Counted from the stretch's first letter, positions 36,181 to 45,845 are shown. The stretch: DNA of 64,000 bases from Fluctibacter corallii (GCF_025751585.1 NZ_JAOWKX010000003.1:262323-326322); one strand, 5' to 3'. Notes: generated from the sequence alone by a model not told the origin. Made by a program: numbers and translations.

Positions 36181-38181
36181 ATGCCTTCTCAACAGCGGAT
36201 TGCATGCTTTTTTGCGATGTTCTTAAGCGCTAATGCACCTGCCACACAAGATGTGATAGAAATACATAGTGCCCATGAAGCTGTTGCTAAATCTTTGCTT
36301 CATAGCCCTGATGTTGGGCTAGCCTATCAGCAGTTTTTAATTTCGACACACGATGTGAACATTGCCAGAGGAGGTTATTTTCCTCAACTTGATGGGTTAA
36401 TTCGCTCTGGTTACGAATACCGAAATCTTAATACGAATGAATCATACCGACTCAATCGCGCTGAACTCAACTTAACGCAACTTTTGTATGACGGAGCGCG
36501 AACGCGTAAAAATGTTCGCCAATTTGAGCAAGCTCAGGTCGTTAGGCTATATGAATTTTTTTCTGAAGCGCAAACTATTGCACTAGATACCGCCTTGGCA
36601 TACACCGATATTGCCATGTTTCGTGAACTTCTTGCCTTAGCAGAAGATAACTTGCTTACGCATATAGATGTGTTTAAACAAGTTGAAGAGAGTGTTCAAG
36701 CAGGGGTGGCCAGAGGAGCGGATTTAGAGCAAATAACAGGTCGTCTTTCGTTGTCGGAATCTAATGTCATTACAGAAATTTCTAATTTACACGATGTTAC
36801 TGCGCGCTTTATTCGTTTGACGGGGGCGATTCCAGGAAAAGACCTATCCCCTATAGAGTTTAACGACCAACCCAAGCTGGCGTCGATATCAAATACCTTA
36901 ACTGTTGCTTATACCCATAACCCCACATTTCTTGCGTCGTTATACAACATTGATGCACAAAAATTGCAACTGGAAAGTGAAAAAGGTAATTACTATCCAA
37001 GATTGGAATTCGTTGCAGGGTACAGTGCGCAAGATCGCGATCTTCAAGGTGAGGATAATACCTTGAAAGAAGGTAATGTCGCATTGCAGTTGTCGTATAA
37101 CTTCTATCGCGGGGGAAGTGACAAGGCGACGGTAAAGCAAGCTGCTGAACGGGTGATGTTTGCGCAAGAGCAACGAGACAAAGCCTGTGTTGACATGCGC
37201 CAAACTATTCAAATAGCGTTCAATGACATTGAAAAGATTGGACAGCAATTGCCACCACTGAACGACCATAAAATGTCGTCTAGTCGGGTAAAAACAGCCT
37301 ATATGGATCAGTTTAATATCGGACAAAGGACGCTGCTGGATGTGCTTGATTCAGAGAATGAGTTTTTTCAGGCAAGCCGTGCTTATATTGAAGCAATTTA
37401 TGCGCAGAAAAAAGCGCAGTTAAGGCTCATGGCAGAAACGGGACAGTTATTGCCTTATTTTGATGCGCATCAGAATCAGTGGCCTAATCCCAGTGAGTTG
37501 AGTGCTGAGCATATGCAGTATGATCCTGATTCTGTTTGCCCCGCCATATCCGCATCGGCTGCCACTGAACCTTATTCACGTGTGTTTAACGATGACGATA
37601 ATGATGGCATTACCAACCCTTGGGATGAGTGCGCAGATACGCCTGAGGCTACAACCGTCGATGCGAGAGGATGTCCGGTAGAAAGTGAGAATCCTTGGTC
37701 GACTCGATTGCACGATACCGACGTTAAAGATGCGTTGGTTCAAATAGCTGACACAGGTAACAGCGATGATGCGTCAGAGGTCTACAAGGGGTTAACAAAC
37801 CTGCCTATGCATACGTTACAGCGTGTTGATGTGAACTTTGCCAGATATCATCAAACTGGAACCTTAAAGCAAAGTAAAGTGGCTCGGGCCTTAGGGGCGT
37901 ATTTGGCGAATAATCCTGATATTGGCGTGATTATTCATGGTCATAGTTCGCTGCGAGGTAAAGCGCATTATAATTTGGCGCTATCAATGAAGCGAGCAGA
38001 GTCTTTAGCTGACTATCTAGAAGATACGTTTAACGTGTCTAATGAGCGCATTACGGTCTTTGGTCATGGCGAAAAGCAGCCGCTAATGAACAAGCAAACC
38101 AAACAGGCAAATACCCTTAATCGCCGAATCGAAATTGAACTGGTTCCCGCTAACCTGATGACTACTCTGGCACTTGAATAA
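36181..38181 (+). CDS. lapE: TolC-family outer-membrane exporter fused to an OmpA-like domain
   Basis: 666 residues from the ATG at 36181, which follows GGGAG; a GTG at 36157 is less likely. A signal peptide comes first (FFAMFLSANAPA). Residues about 30-450 are a TolC/OEP region with long helices (LYDGARTRKNVRQFEQAQ; YNFYRGGSDKATVKQAAERVMFAQEQRD; FNIGQRTLLDVLDSENEFFQASRAYIEA). Next comes a thrombospondin-3-like calcium segment (NDDDNDGITNPWDECADTP), then a C-terminal OmpA domain with the peptidoglycan-binding pattern (VIIHGHSSLRGKAHYNLALSMKRAESLADYL; NRRIEIEL). It would be the outer-membrane pore for LapA. In Shewanella these two domains are, as I recall, on separate proteins. It overlaps lapB by one base (TAATG). 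Confidence 0.9.
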   Translation: MPSQQRIACFFAMFLSANAPATQDVIEIHSAHEAVAKSLLHSPDVGLAYQQFLISTHDVNIARGGYFPQLDGLIRSGYEYRNLNTNESYRLNRAELNLTQLLYDGARTRKNVRQFEQAQVVRLYEFFSEAQTIALDTALAYTDIAMFRELLALAEDNLLTHIDVFKQVEESVQAGVARGADLEQITGRLSLSESNVITEISNLHDVTARFIRLTGAIPGKDLSPIEFNDQPKLASISNTLTVAYTHNPTFLASLYNIDAQKLQLESEKGNYYPRLEFVAGYSAQDRDLQGEDNTLKEGNVALQLSYNFYRGGSDKATVKQAAERVMFAQEQRDKACVDMRQTIQIAFNDIEKIGQQLPPLNDHKMSSSRVKTAYMDQFNIGQRTLLDVLDSENEFFQASRAYIEAIYAQKKAQLRLMAETGQLLPYFDAHQNQWPNPSELSAEHMQYDPDSVCPAISASAATEPYSRVFNDDDNDGITNPWDECADTPEATTVDARGCPVESENPWSTRLHDTDVKDALVQIADTGNSDDASEVYKGLTNLPMHTLQRVDVNFARYHQTGTLKQSKVARALGAYLANNPDIGVIIHGHSSLRGKAHYNLALSMKRAESLADYLEDTFNVSNERITVFGHGEKQPLMNKQTKQANTLNRRIEIELVPANLMTTLALE

Positions 38182-40340
38182 TGCTCACGTCGACATCCAG
38201 CCACCAGCCTGAACACTCTGCGAATCATCATGGAGGAGGCGCGTTGATGGAATGTTTAGTGAGCCTATGCCACTACCACGGACGGGAGGTTTCTCCCAAA
38301 AGCGTTCTTTCTGGGTTGCCGTTATCGAAAGAGGGCCTAACGCCAGCAACGTTTTCTCGAGCGGCAAAGCGCGTAGGGTTGTCTACCCGTATTGTACGAA
38401 GGCAGCTTGAAGAGATAAATACAGCACTGCTTCCTGCCATCCTCATATTGAAGAATAACACTGCATGTGTTGTATCAGCGATTAATCAACAGCGTAATCA
38501 AGCCGTAGTTATCTATCCTGAATTACATGACTCGTTAGTCGATGTTGATTTAGATGATTTAGGGGCGTCTTATACGGGAGAAGTGATATTCGCGCGGCCC
38601 GAGTTTAAATTTGAGAACCGTGCTTATAACATTGCTAAACAGCGAGAAGGACACTGGTTTTGGAGTGTGCTGTCTGAGTGTAAAACGCTATACCGAGATG
38701 TATTGGCAGGCTCTATATTTGTCAACTTGTTCTCTCTCGCAATGCCGCTTTACATTATGAATGTGTATGACCGTGTGGTGCCCAACGAGGCCACAGATAC
38801 CTTATGGGTGCTCTCTGTGGGAATCATATGCGTATTGATTTTTGAACTTATTCTACGGCTTCTTCGCGCCTATTTTTTAGAGCTGGCAGCAAGCCGTGCG
38901 GATGTGAAGATTTCATCTACGCTCATGGAAAAAGCCCTTGGCATTGTCATGACTAACAAACCATCGTCTGTTGGTGCCTTTGTGCAGAACATTCAATCGT
39001 TTGAAGCCATTCGAGGGTTTATGAGCTCATTTACGCTCATTGCGCTGGTAGATTTTCCTTTTTTGTTACTATTTATCGGGATCATTTCCTTTATATATTG
39101 GCCGTTAGTGCTACCCATCGTTGTGGGTGCATTGATCGTGATCTTTTACGCACTAAGTTGCCAACATGCTATGCGAGATTTATCTGAGCAAAGCATGGAA
39201 ATAGCCTCTCAGAAAAATGGCTTGTTAGTAGAGAGTATTACGAATCTGGAAGATGTAAAAACCTTTGCTGCCGAGAGTAAATTTCAAAACAAGTGGGAAC
39301 ATGCTGCCATTTTTACTACCAAGATAAACTCCAAACTTAAATTATTAGCATCTTCAGTTGCGAATGTTTCGATGTGGGTACAACAATCTGTTGGTGTTGT
39401 GATTGTCATTATTGGCGTTTATGCGATTGGTGAAGGGGATTTGACCCAAGGTGGCCTGATTGCGGCATATTTAATCTCAAGTAGAGCAATGGCACCGATT
39501 GGGCAAAGTGTGGGTTTATTAAGTCAGTTCCATCATGCCTCAACTGCGTTAAGTGGTTTGAATAAATTTATGGCATCAGAAGATGACTTTAGTGAAAGTA
39601 AAACGCGTATTAATTTACCTAACCCGAAAGGAAAAATCGAATTTAAACACGTGCACTTTAGTTACCCAAATGCCCACAAAAATGTGCTACGAAATTTTTC
39701 GCTGAATATAAATCCAGGAGAAAAGGTTGCGATTCTGGGCGCTAATGGCTCAGGGAAAAGCACGATTAACCGGCTTGTGATTGGCCACTACCATGCTGAT
39801 AAAGGCGCTGTTTTGGTCGATGATATTAATATTCAACAATTAGAGCCGTCAGAACTTAAGCATGCCATTGGTTATGTGCCTCAAGATATCAATTTATTTT
39901 CAGGCACACTCAAAGACAATATCAATTTAGGCGTTTGGCATGATGAAGATGAGCAGCTTATTAATGCCATTAATTTATGTCAGCTTACAGAACTCATCAG
40001 CAGCAATCCAGAGGGGGTGTCTATGCAGGTGGGTGAAAAAGGGTCACTGTTATCTGGTGGGCAGCGTCAGTTGGTCGCGTTAGCGCGGGCATTGATCAGT
40101 GAGCCACAAATATTGCTGTTAGATGAGCCGACGGCCTCATTAGATCATAAAACTGAACAGGCGATTTTGAAAAATCTGAAAAAGTTTAGCTACGGGCGAA
40201 CGGTCATTTTGGTGACGCACCGCGCAGCTATGTTGGACTTAGTTGATCGCGTTATTTTGCTTGGCGACGAATGTATCGTTGCAGATGGACCTAAACACGA
40301 TGTACTCAAAAAAATGAACAGACGTGGCGAGCCGCGATGA
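38181..40340 (+). CDS. lapB: Type I secretion ABC transporter, LapB-like
   Basis: 719 residues with the usual three parts. An N-terminal C39-like domain (residues about 20-140; ALMECLVSLCHYHG) has no residue matching the catalytic cysteine by my alignment, as in LapB/HlyB-type exporters that do not cut a leader. A six-helix membrane domain follows (SIFVNLFSLAMPLYIMNVYDRVVPNEATDTLWVLSVG). The ATPase has Walker A GANGSGKST, signature LLSGGQRQL, Walker B ILLLDEPTAS and the switch histidine in VTHR. It energises export of the LapA adhesin through LapC and the TolC-OmpA protein. It overlaps lapC by four bases (ATGA). Confidence 0.93.
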   Translation: MLTSTSSHQPEHSANHHGGGALMECLVSLCHYHGREVSPKSVLSGLPLSKEGLTPATFSRAAKRVGLSTRIVRRQLEEINTALLPAILILKNNTACVVSAINQQRNQAVVIYPELHDSLVDVDLDDLGASYTGEVIFARPEFKFENRAYNIAKQREGHWFWSVLSECKTLYRDVLAGSIFVNLFSLAMPLYIMNVYDRVVPNEATDTLWVLSVGIICVLIFELILRLLRAYFLELAASRADVKISSTLMEKALGIVMTNKPSSVGAFVQNIQSFEAIRGFMSSFTLIALVDFPFLLLFIGIISFIYWPLVLPIVVGALIVIFYALSCQHAMRDLSEQSMEIASQKNGLLVESITNLEDVKTFAAESKFQNKWEHAAIFTTKINSKLKLLASSVANVSMWVQQSVGVVIVIIGVYAIGEGDLTQGGLIAAYLISSRAMAPIGQSVGLLSQFHHASTALSGLNKFMASEDDFSESKTRINLPNPKGKIEFKHVHFSYPNAHKNVLRNFSLNINPGEKVAILGANGSGKSTINRLVIGHYHADKGAVLVDDINIQQLEPSELKHAIGYVPQDINLFSGTLKDNINLGVWHDEDEQLINAINLCQLTELISSNPEGVSMQVGEKGSLLSGGQRQLVALARALISEPQILLLDEPTASLDHKTEQAILKNLKKFSYGRTVILVTHRAAMLDLVDRVILLGDECIVADGPKHDVLKKMNRRGEPR

Positions 40341-41791
40341 GCACATCGGACGAAAAAAAACAAAAAGCTCACGGTGAACCTGACGACACGCTGGCTGGCG
40401 AAAATGTCACATTTGCGAAAGTCGATGCGGCAATCAATCGCAAATCGGGGATGTCTTTTTATATTGGTAAAAAACTGACCAAGTTGCTTCAACCGCCTCC
40501 CAGTCACGATTGGGTGTTGGAGTCAGAATGGGCAAGGGTACAACAAGACCCACTTAAAGCCAGACTGTTAATGTGGTTTGTTTGCTTATCTATGGCAGTT
40601 TTGATCGTCTGGGCAAGCGTTTTCTCTATTGCTGAAGTAACCAGGGGAGACGGAAAAGTTATTCCTTCGCAAAAACTGCAAGTGATTCAATCTTACGACG
40701 GTGGCGTTGTTGAGGATATTTACGTTAGCGATGGACAAAAGGTCGCAAAGGATGATGTGCTGCTTCGTATTGACCCTACTCGGTACATGTCTGATTTAAA
40801 CGAAAAGCGAAGTAAACTGCTGGCTGTTAAATTGCTTATTACCCGGTTACGCGCACTCACACTGGGCGTTGAATTTAAGTTTGATGACACGTTAGCCAAA
40901 GAAGCCGGAAACTTGCTTTCTACTGAGAGAGCGTTGTATCAAAGCAGTATTGATGAGTATAACGAACTGACTGAGGGGTTGAGTAACTTAATTGAACAGC
41001 GGGTGCATGAACTGGAAGAGGCGAAGGCGACCTTAAATGAATTCGAGGAAACCCTCACACTTACTGAGCAAGAGCTTGCATTAACAAAACCCTTATTGCG
41101 CTCGGGAGCCGTGTCTGAAATCGATATTTTGAAGCTTGAAAAAGACATCGTCAGTCTAAAAGGCAAAATTGAGAAAAACCAATCTATGGTGAAAAAACAG
41201 GCGTCTGCCATCAAAGAGTCTGAAAATAAGCTTAAAGAGGCGCAGCTTAGAATGAAGAATCGCTGGAGTTCTCAACTGGCTGAGGCTCAGGCTGAATTGG
41301 ATACGCTGGTTAAAAGTGAAGAAGGATTAGCTGATGTGGTTAATCAAACCGAAATACGTTCACCCGTAGATGGGACCATTCAACGTGTGTTGGTGAACAC
41401 CATAGGTGGTGTTGTGCAGCCGGGTAATGCGGTCATTGAAATTATTCCTTCGGATGATGCACTTATTGTGGAAGCCAAAATCTCACCCAGAGACATTGCC
41501 TTTATCAGGCCAGGCATGCCTGCGATTGTGAAGTTCACGGCCTACGATTTTTCAATATACGGAGGCGTAGATGCAACGGTCTCTCATATTAGTGCTGACA
41601 GTATTGAAGAAGAAGAGTTAGTGTATTACTTGGTGAAACTTGAGATGGCACAAGGATTTCAAAAAGCCAATCTTCCTGTTTTACCGGGCATGATAGCGCA
41701 AGTAGACATTATTACGGGAGAAAGAACCATTATGCAGTACATTCTCAAACCCGTGTTAAAAGCGGCTGGTCAAGCGCTAAGTGAAAGGTAA
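40337..41791 (+). CDS. lapC: HlyD-family membrane-fusion protein, LapC-like
   Basis: 484 residues. One N-terminal membrane helix (ARLLMWFVCLSMAVLIVWASVFSIAEV) is followed by the lipoyl-like half motif GKVIPSQKLQVIQSYDGGVVEDIYVSDGQKVAKDDVLLRID. A long coiled coil (about residues 170-330, rich in E, K and L) and the second half motif VRSPVDGTIQRVLVNTIGGVVQPG (here read as IRSPVDG) come next. It links the ABC exporter to the outer-membrane channel in the type I system that secretes LapA. Last core gene of the exporter operon before the LuxR-type regulator, 5 bp downstream. Confidence 0.92.
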   Translation: MSTSDEKKQKAHGEPDDTLAGENVTFAKVDAAINRKSGMSFYIGKKLTKLLQPPPSHDWVLESEWARVQQDPLKARLLMWFVCLSMAVLIVWASVFSIAEVTRGDGKVIPSQKLQVIQSYDGGVVEDIYVSDGQKVAKDDVLLRIDPTRYMSDLNEKRSKLLAVKLLITRLRALTLGVEFKFDDTLAKEAGNLLSTERALYQSSIDEYNELTEGLSNLIEQRVHELEEAKATLNEFEETLTLTEQELALTKPLLRSGAVSEIDILKLEKDIVSLKGKIEKNQSMVKKQASAIKESENKLKEAQLRMKNRWSSQLAEAQAELDTLVKSEEGLADVVNQTEIRSPVDGTIQRVLVNTIGGVVQPGNAVIEIIPSDDALIVEAKISPRDIAFIRPGMPAIVKFTAYDFSIYGGVDATVSHISADSIEEEELVYYLVKLEMAQGFQKANLPVLPGMIAQVDIITGERTIMQYILKPVLKAAGQALSER

Positions 41792-41796
41792 TTCCT

Positions 41797-42393
41797 ATGT
41801 TGCATATTCTCACCACACCTGAGTATAGAAATGCTGCGTGGACTAACGAAGCCAACATTGTTTGTGTAACTGACGAAGATGTGTCGTCTGTGCACGTTGA
41901 ACAAACAGATATTGTTTGCATTAGCAAAACCCGCGCTGATTGGCGAAAAGAACTGGTGCATTTTCATGATGATGTGCATGTTCCGTGCATTTTACTCACA
42001 GAAGCCTATCAGCTAGATGAAATGGCAGAAGCAATTAATTTGGGGGCAAATGGGTATTTGCACTTATTTGTTGGCCGAGAGCTACTTGATTTGGCATGTC
42101 GCTGTATAGAGAGCGGAGGAATTTGGATCCCCGGTGACTTAGTGGCGACGATTGCTGGGCAGTTATCAAAGAGTTTGCATGGTGAAGGTCGAGTTGATTT
42201 ACAGGGCTTTGGGCTAACCGAGCGTGAAGATGAAGTGGCAACGTTGGTATTTCAGGGAATGACTAACAAAGGCATTAGCGAACAACTGGATATTACCGAG
42301 CGCACCGTGAAACATCACGTTGCCGAAATTTTAAAAAAGTGCGATGCAAAAGACAGACTGCACCTGATTCTAAAGTGCAGTCGGCTCGGTTAG
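41797..42393 (+). CDS. LuxR-type regulator with pseudo-receiver domain
   Basis: 198 residues. The C-terminal 65 are a clear LuxR/GerE helix-turn-helix: LTEREDEVATLVFQGMTNKGISEQLDITERTVKHHVAEILKKC. The N-terminal 120 have a receiver-like arrangement of strands and helices, ending in the typical EAINLGANGYLHL and IESGGIWIPGDLVA. However, the acidic pair after strand 1 is absent (MLHILTTPEYR), and the phosphorylated aspartate position reads IVCISKTRAD. It is thus probably phosphorylation-independent, as in CsgD/VpsT-type biofilm regulators. Co-transcription with the exporter genes makes it a likely local controller of adhesin genes. Whether it binds c-di-GMP cannot be seen. Confidence 0.85.
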   Translation: MLHILTTPEYRNAAWTNEANIVCVTDEDVSSVHVEQTDIVCISKTRADWRKELVHFHDDVHVPCILLTEAYQLDEMAEAINLGANGYLHLFVGRELLDLACRCIESGGIWIPGDLVATIAGQLSKSLHGEGRVDLQGFGLTEREDEVATLVFQGMTNKGISEQLDITERTVKHHVAEILKKCDAKDRLHLILKCSRLG

Positions 42394-42395
42394 CG

Positions 42396-44324
42396 TTAGT
42401 AAATTAGATCTGGGCGATTCAGCCCATCCACCCCTATGTTTTTAAGTACGGCCGTTGCTTCATCGCCAATCACACCGTCGGCATAAACCCGTATATTCAT
42501 TGAGTGTGCTAATGAACAGAAGCCCCGTAAAAATAATTGGTTGGTTGGGTTAGTTGTTATGTCATGGGTAAATAGGGTGTCGAGCTTCAAATAATCTAAA
42601 CCGTACTCTTGTAAACCATTGATAAGCGAGAACTTGTCTCCAACCTTGCGTAAGCCAATTTTTATACCCAGTGGTTTATAACGTTTACAAAAGTCACCGA
42701 ACGCGTTGGCGTGTTCGATAACCGTTGACTCTCTAAACTCTATATTGAGTTTACAAATACTTTTAGTGTGCAAACTTGCAAACTCATCGAGTTTTGCGAG
42801 GCAATATTGATTGGTCAAAAACCTATCAGAAAGTAATAGGGAATAGTCGTATTTAAAATCACTTCCTTTGATGCGGGCGCACAATTTTTTGATCGCAATA
42901 AACTCAATTTTTTCCATAAGATTTAATTTTCGTGCCCAATGTATGAAACTGCCTGCACGATAATCTACGCCATTGAGGCGTAAACCCAACCAGGATTGAT
43001 AGTGAATTAAAGTATTACACTCTAAATTAAACAATGGGGCGTCAAAAAAGGATACCTGATCTTCTCGGATAGCGTCGTTAAGGCAACGTTGCCAGTCGGC
43101 TTCAGATTCAAATAAAGCCGGTTTTTCACGGGTGTCTTCGCAAGCAACGCCGGCACGATTCTCATCGATCAACGGCGTTAAAATAATATCTAGCTTATTC
43201 ACAATGCCTGTTACAGTGTCTGTTGAAAACAAATACTGTACGGCGCCACAAATGGCAAGTCCTTCATCTTTATGTTGCTCAGTAAACCTGATGGCCAGCT
43301 CTTGTAGGTGTTTTTGAACAATATGAATATCAAACGTTTCGACCATCATACCCATAATGCGGTAGTCGCGGATTCTCCCGATAAAGGCATCGCTACGTTG
43401 GTCGCGTAATCCATCTACCACTTTTGTGAGCTCTCGCGTAAACTCCCGCATTAGCTCTTCGGCTTTTTTCTCCCCCTGATTTGCGGCAATCAGGCCGAAT
43501 TTACCAAAGTGCAGCATAAAGACGATGTTTTGGCCTTCGGTATCTCGAAAGGCCAATTGAGATGAGAGTGCCGAGAAAGCCTGTTTTCTATTTGATATAC
43601 CAGTAGACAAATCATGGCTGCTTTCATATTTCAGTGCATCTAATCGACGATTTTCCTCCTCCAATGACATTCGCATTCGGTCCGCTAACGTATTGGTGGC
43701 ATGAACAATTTTTTGGAATTCGGTAGTAAAAGGGGTTTTGATTTTAATAAACTGCTTATTAATGAAAGCGTTTGCCTGCTTTACCATATTGTTGAGAGGA
43801 ATAAGTAAGGCATTAACAAATATGACGCCGATAAGGGTGGAGATTAATCCGATAAACATATAACTCCAGAATATGCGTTCAGCCAGATTCCAGAGTTCTT
43901 TTCTGTAGCCCGATGTATCACTCTCTACTTCTAACACTCCATATGCGTTCCACCCGTCAATGACCTCTGCTGCGGCGAAAGGCGCTTGCAATGGGTAATA
44001 GTCTTTAAACCATGTAGGTACATCTTTATCAATCTCTTCATCAAAAGAGCGCTTAAAAATGGTTTCACCGTCTACATCTTTGAGTTCTATTCGTTGAAAA
44101 TGGCCTAAATCGAATTGGGCCGTAATGAAAATTTCTTGAAGAGATAAATCTTTTTCCAGACGCGACAAATTGGCGGCCAGTATATTGGCGTTATCAACAT
44201 TTTTGACGTTCAGCTGAATAATGAACGTCTTTTCAATTCCTGAAACTGTCGTCACAATGCCTGTTAAAAAGGTAAACAGCACGATAAACACAATAATTAG
44301 GCAAACTTCTAATTTTAAGGGCAT
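42396..44324 (-). CDS. lapD: LapD-like c-di-GMP receptor, degenerate GGDEF-EAL
   Basis: 642 residues. Membrane helix 1 (VCLIIVFIVLFTFLTGIVTTVSG), a periplasmic LapD/MoxY-type domain (about residues 30-145), membrane helix 2 with an HAMP segment (about 150-225), then cytoplasmic GGDEF and EAL domains. The GGDEF site reads RIRDYRI near residue 316 and the EAL site reads YQSWLGLRL near residue 440. Both have lost the catalytic residues, so it should bind c-di-GMP rather than make or break it. In the known system, c-di-GMP-bound LapD holds LapG away from the adhesin; low c-di-GMP frees LapG to release LapA. It follows lapG by 19 bp in one operon. Confidence 0.92.
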   Translation of the reverse strand: MPLKLEVCLIIVFIVLFTFLTGIVTTVSGIEKTFIIQLNVKNVDNANILAANLSRLEKDLSLQEIFITAQFDLGHFQRIELKDVDGETIFKRSFDEEIDKDVPTWFKDYYPLQAPFAAAEVIDGWNAYGVLEVESDTSGYRKELWNLAERIFWSYMFIGLISTLIGVIFVNALLIPLNNMVKQANAFINKQFIKIKTPFTTEFQKIVHATNTLADRMRMSLEEENRRLDALKYESSHDLSTGISNRKQAFSALSSQLAFRDTEGQNIVFMLHFGKFGLIAANQGEKKAEELMREFTRELTKVVDGLRDQRSDAFIGRIRDYRIMGMMVETFDIHIVQKHLQELAIRFTEQHKDEGLAICGAVQYLFSTDTVTGIVNKLDIILTPLIDENRAGVACEDTREKPALFESEADWQRCLNDAIREDQVSFFDAPLFNLECNTLIHYQSWLGLRLNGVDYRAGSFIHWARKLNLMEKIEFIAIKKLCARIKGSDFKYDYSLLLSDRFLTNQYCLAKLDEFASLHTKSICKLNIEFRESTVIEHANAFGDFCKRYKPLGIKIGLRKVGDKFSLINGLQEYGLDYLKLDTLFTHDITTNPTNQLFLRGFCSLAHSMNIRVYADGVIGDEATAVLKNIGVDGLNRPDLIY

Positions 44325-44343
44325 CGATTTATCTCCAATGGGA

Positions 44344-45066
44344 TCATAAAGAAATCCCTTCAGCTTTCACTTGATCAAGTAGGTTACTCCAGCGCGATAA
44401 TCTGTCGGTGGCAGAGGCGGCTGATTTAGTGGTACCAGGTTTCCAAATCCCTTCGAGACTAAAACTAAATACAGGTTGTAGATCCCTTCTTTGTGTTGCG
44501 GGCAACACGTCATCAATCAAGCTATCCAATATAATAGGTGGCTTTTTCAAGTCTGGGTAATAGCCCAGTACCATATGTGCCTGAAATATGCGGCTTCTGG
44601 AGCCTCCAATTTGTGCGCGAACGTAAATTAAGCGAAGCTTTTCTGCGGGGACGCCTAACGCCAGTAAAGCAAGATACTTTGCGATGGCGTAATCTTCACA
44701 ATCTCCTTGCGCCTTACCAATTGTTTGCAGGGGTGTTGCCCAGAAGTCTTCTTCCTCCCACAAAACAATGTCAGTCTTGTAAGTCAGGTAGGTATTAAAC
44801 AGCGCGTTAATTTGCTTGATTTTTTCATCAATGCTCGAATCGGAAAGTGTTTGATGGGTTTCTTGCCATTGTTTTACAAAATTGGCTGGGGCGTCTGTGT
44901 ATTGCTCCAACGCGCTTTTATGCATCTTTTCAAAGTCAATGCTGACAATAGGAGGTGTTGAAGCATGAAGACAAAGCAGGAAGAGAAACAAAGAACAAAG
45001 AATATAAAAAACGCAGAGAGAGCGACGAGGGAGAATCAGTCTGGCTTGTCGCTCTTGTATGACCAT
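44344..45066 (-). CDS. lapG: LapG-like periplasmic cysteine protease
   Basis: 240 residues with an N-terminal membrane or signal segment (FYILCSLFLFLLCLHAS). The bacterial transglutaminase-like protease triad is visible: C123 in QGDCEDYAIAKY, H164 in QAHMVLGYYP and D181 in ILDSLIDDVLP. The histidine-aspartate spacing (17) equals that of Pseudomonas LapG as I recall it. It should cut the adhesin after TA of the TAAG site (residues 126-129) and thereby detach the cells from a biofilm. It heads the lapG-lapD operon. Confidence 0.93.
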   Translation of the reverse strand: MVIQERQARLILPRRSLCVFYILCSLFLFLLCLHASTPPIVSIDFEKMHKSALEQYTDAPANFVKQWQETHQTLSDSSIDEKIKQINALFNTYLTYKTDIVLWEEEDFWATPLQTIGKAQGDCEDYAIAKYLALLALGVPAEKLRLIYVRAQIGGSRSRIFQAHMVLGYYPDLKKPPIILDSLIDDVLPATQRRDLQPVFSFSLEGIWKPGTTKSAASATDRLSRWSNLLDQVKAEGISL

Positions 45067-45155
45067 CTTGTGCCATAAAAATAGAAATGAATTACTTCAG
45101 TGTGATGCAGTTTTTAATTTTTTCCACTGAAATAACAACGAATATATGGAGTTGA

Positions 45156-45746
45156 TTACATGAACATCGGGTACAAAGAGCCCACCAAGAGCAAAGCCAT
45201 AATGCGATTGAACCAGCTCAAGCGTTTTGGCTCTTTCAAGTACAACTTAATTTTTTGTCCAGTGACTACCCACACACTGATGGTCGGAAAGTTGATTAAT
45301 CCAAAAATAATCGCAACAAAAAACACGGCTTCAATTTCACGGCTGGGGGCATAGACGCTCAACGCCGTTAACGCCATGCTCCAGGCTTTTGGATTGACCC
45401 ACTGAAACAATACGGCTTGCCAAAATGTAAAAGGCTTAGCGCGTGTGTTGTCTTCGTCAAACTGCTTATTAGCCGCAGCAATCTTAAACGCAAGGTAAAG
45501 TAGGTAACCCACACTAAAAATACGCAACAGATCATAAGTAATTGGATAGAGCTCAAATAATGCCATGATGCCCATGCCGACTAATATCACCATAACAGTA
45601 AAGCCAAACGCCACGCCAATCATATGAGGGAGTGTAGGCTTAAACCCAAAGTTAGCGCCCGATGCCATCAACATTAGATTGTTAGGACCTGGTGTGGCCG
45701 ACGACACAAAAGCAAATAATGCTAATGCCGGAAGTAACTCTATCAT
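45156..45746 (-). CDS. LysE/RhtB-family amino-acid exporter
   Basis: 196 residues from the ATG at 45746, selected because AAAGGAAAGG lies just before it; an in-frame start 10 codons earlier lacks this. About six membrane helices. The family motif near the N-terminus is FVSSATPGPNNLMLMASGANFGF, followed by LPHMIGVAFGFTVMVILVGMG and WVNPKAWSMALTALSVY. It exports amino acids or related metabolites. The divergent Lrp/AsnC regulator begins 99 bp away, a usual pairing in which the regulator senses the exported amino acid. Confidence 0.92.
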   Translation of the reverse strand: MIELLPALALFAFVSSATPGPNNLMLMASGANFGFKPTLPHMIGVAFGFTVMVILVGMGIMALFELYPITYDLLRIFSVGYLLYLAFKIAAANKQFDEDNTRAKPFTFWQAVLFQWVNPKAWSMALTALSVYAPSREIEAVFFVAIIFGLINFPTISVWVVTGQKIKLYLKEPKRLSWFNRIMALLLVGSLYPMFM

Positions 45747-45845
45747 GCCCTTTCCTTTTGTATGATTTATTTGCAATTATATGTGTTAAATCGCGAATAA
45801 TGGTTGTTAATATGAACTTGATTTTGGATATTTAGGCAATAATTA

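Noticed and set aside
43762..43780. AATGAAAGCGTTTGC in lapD resembling the LacI operator
   Set aside because: Inside the coding sequence and with a broken centre; no sugar gene nearby.
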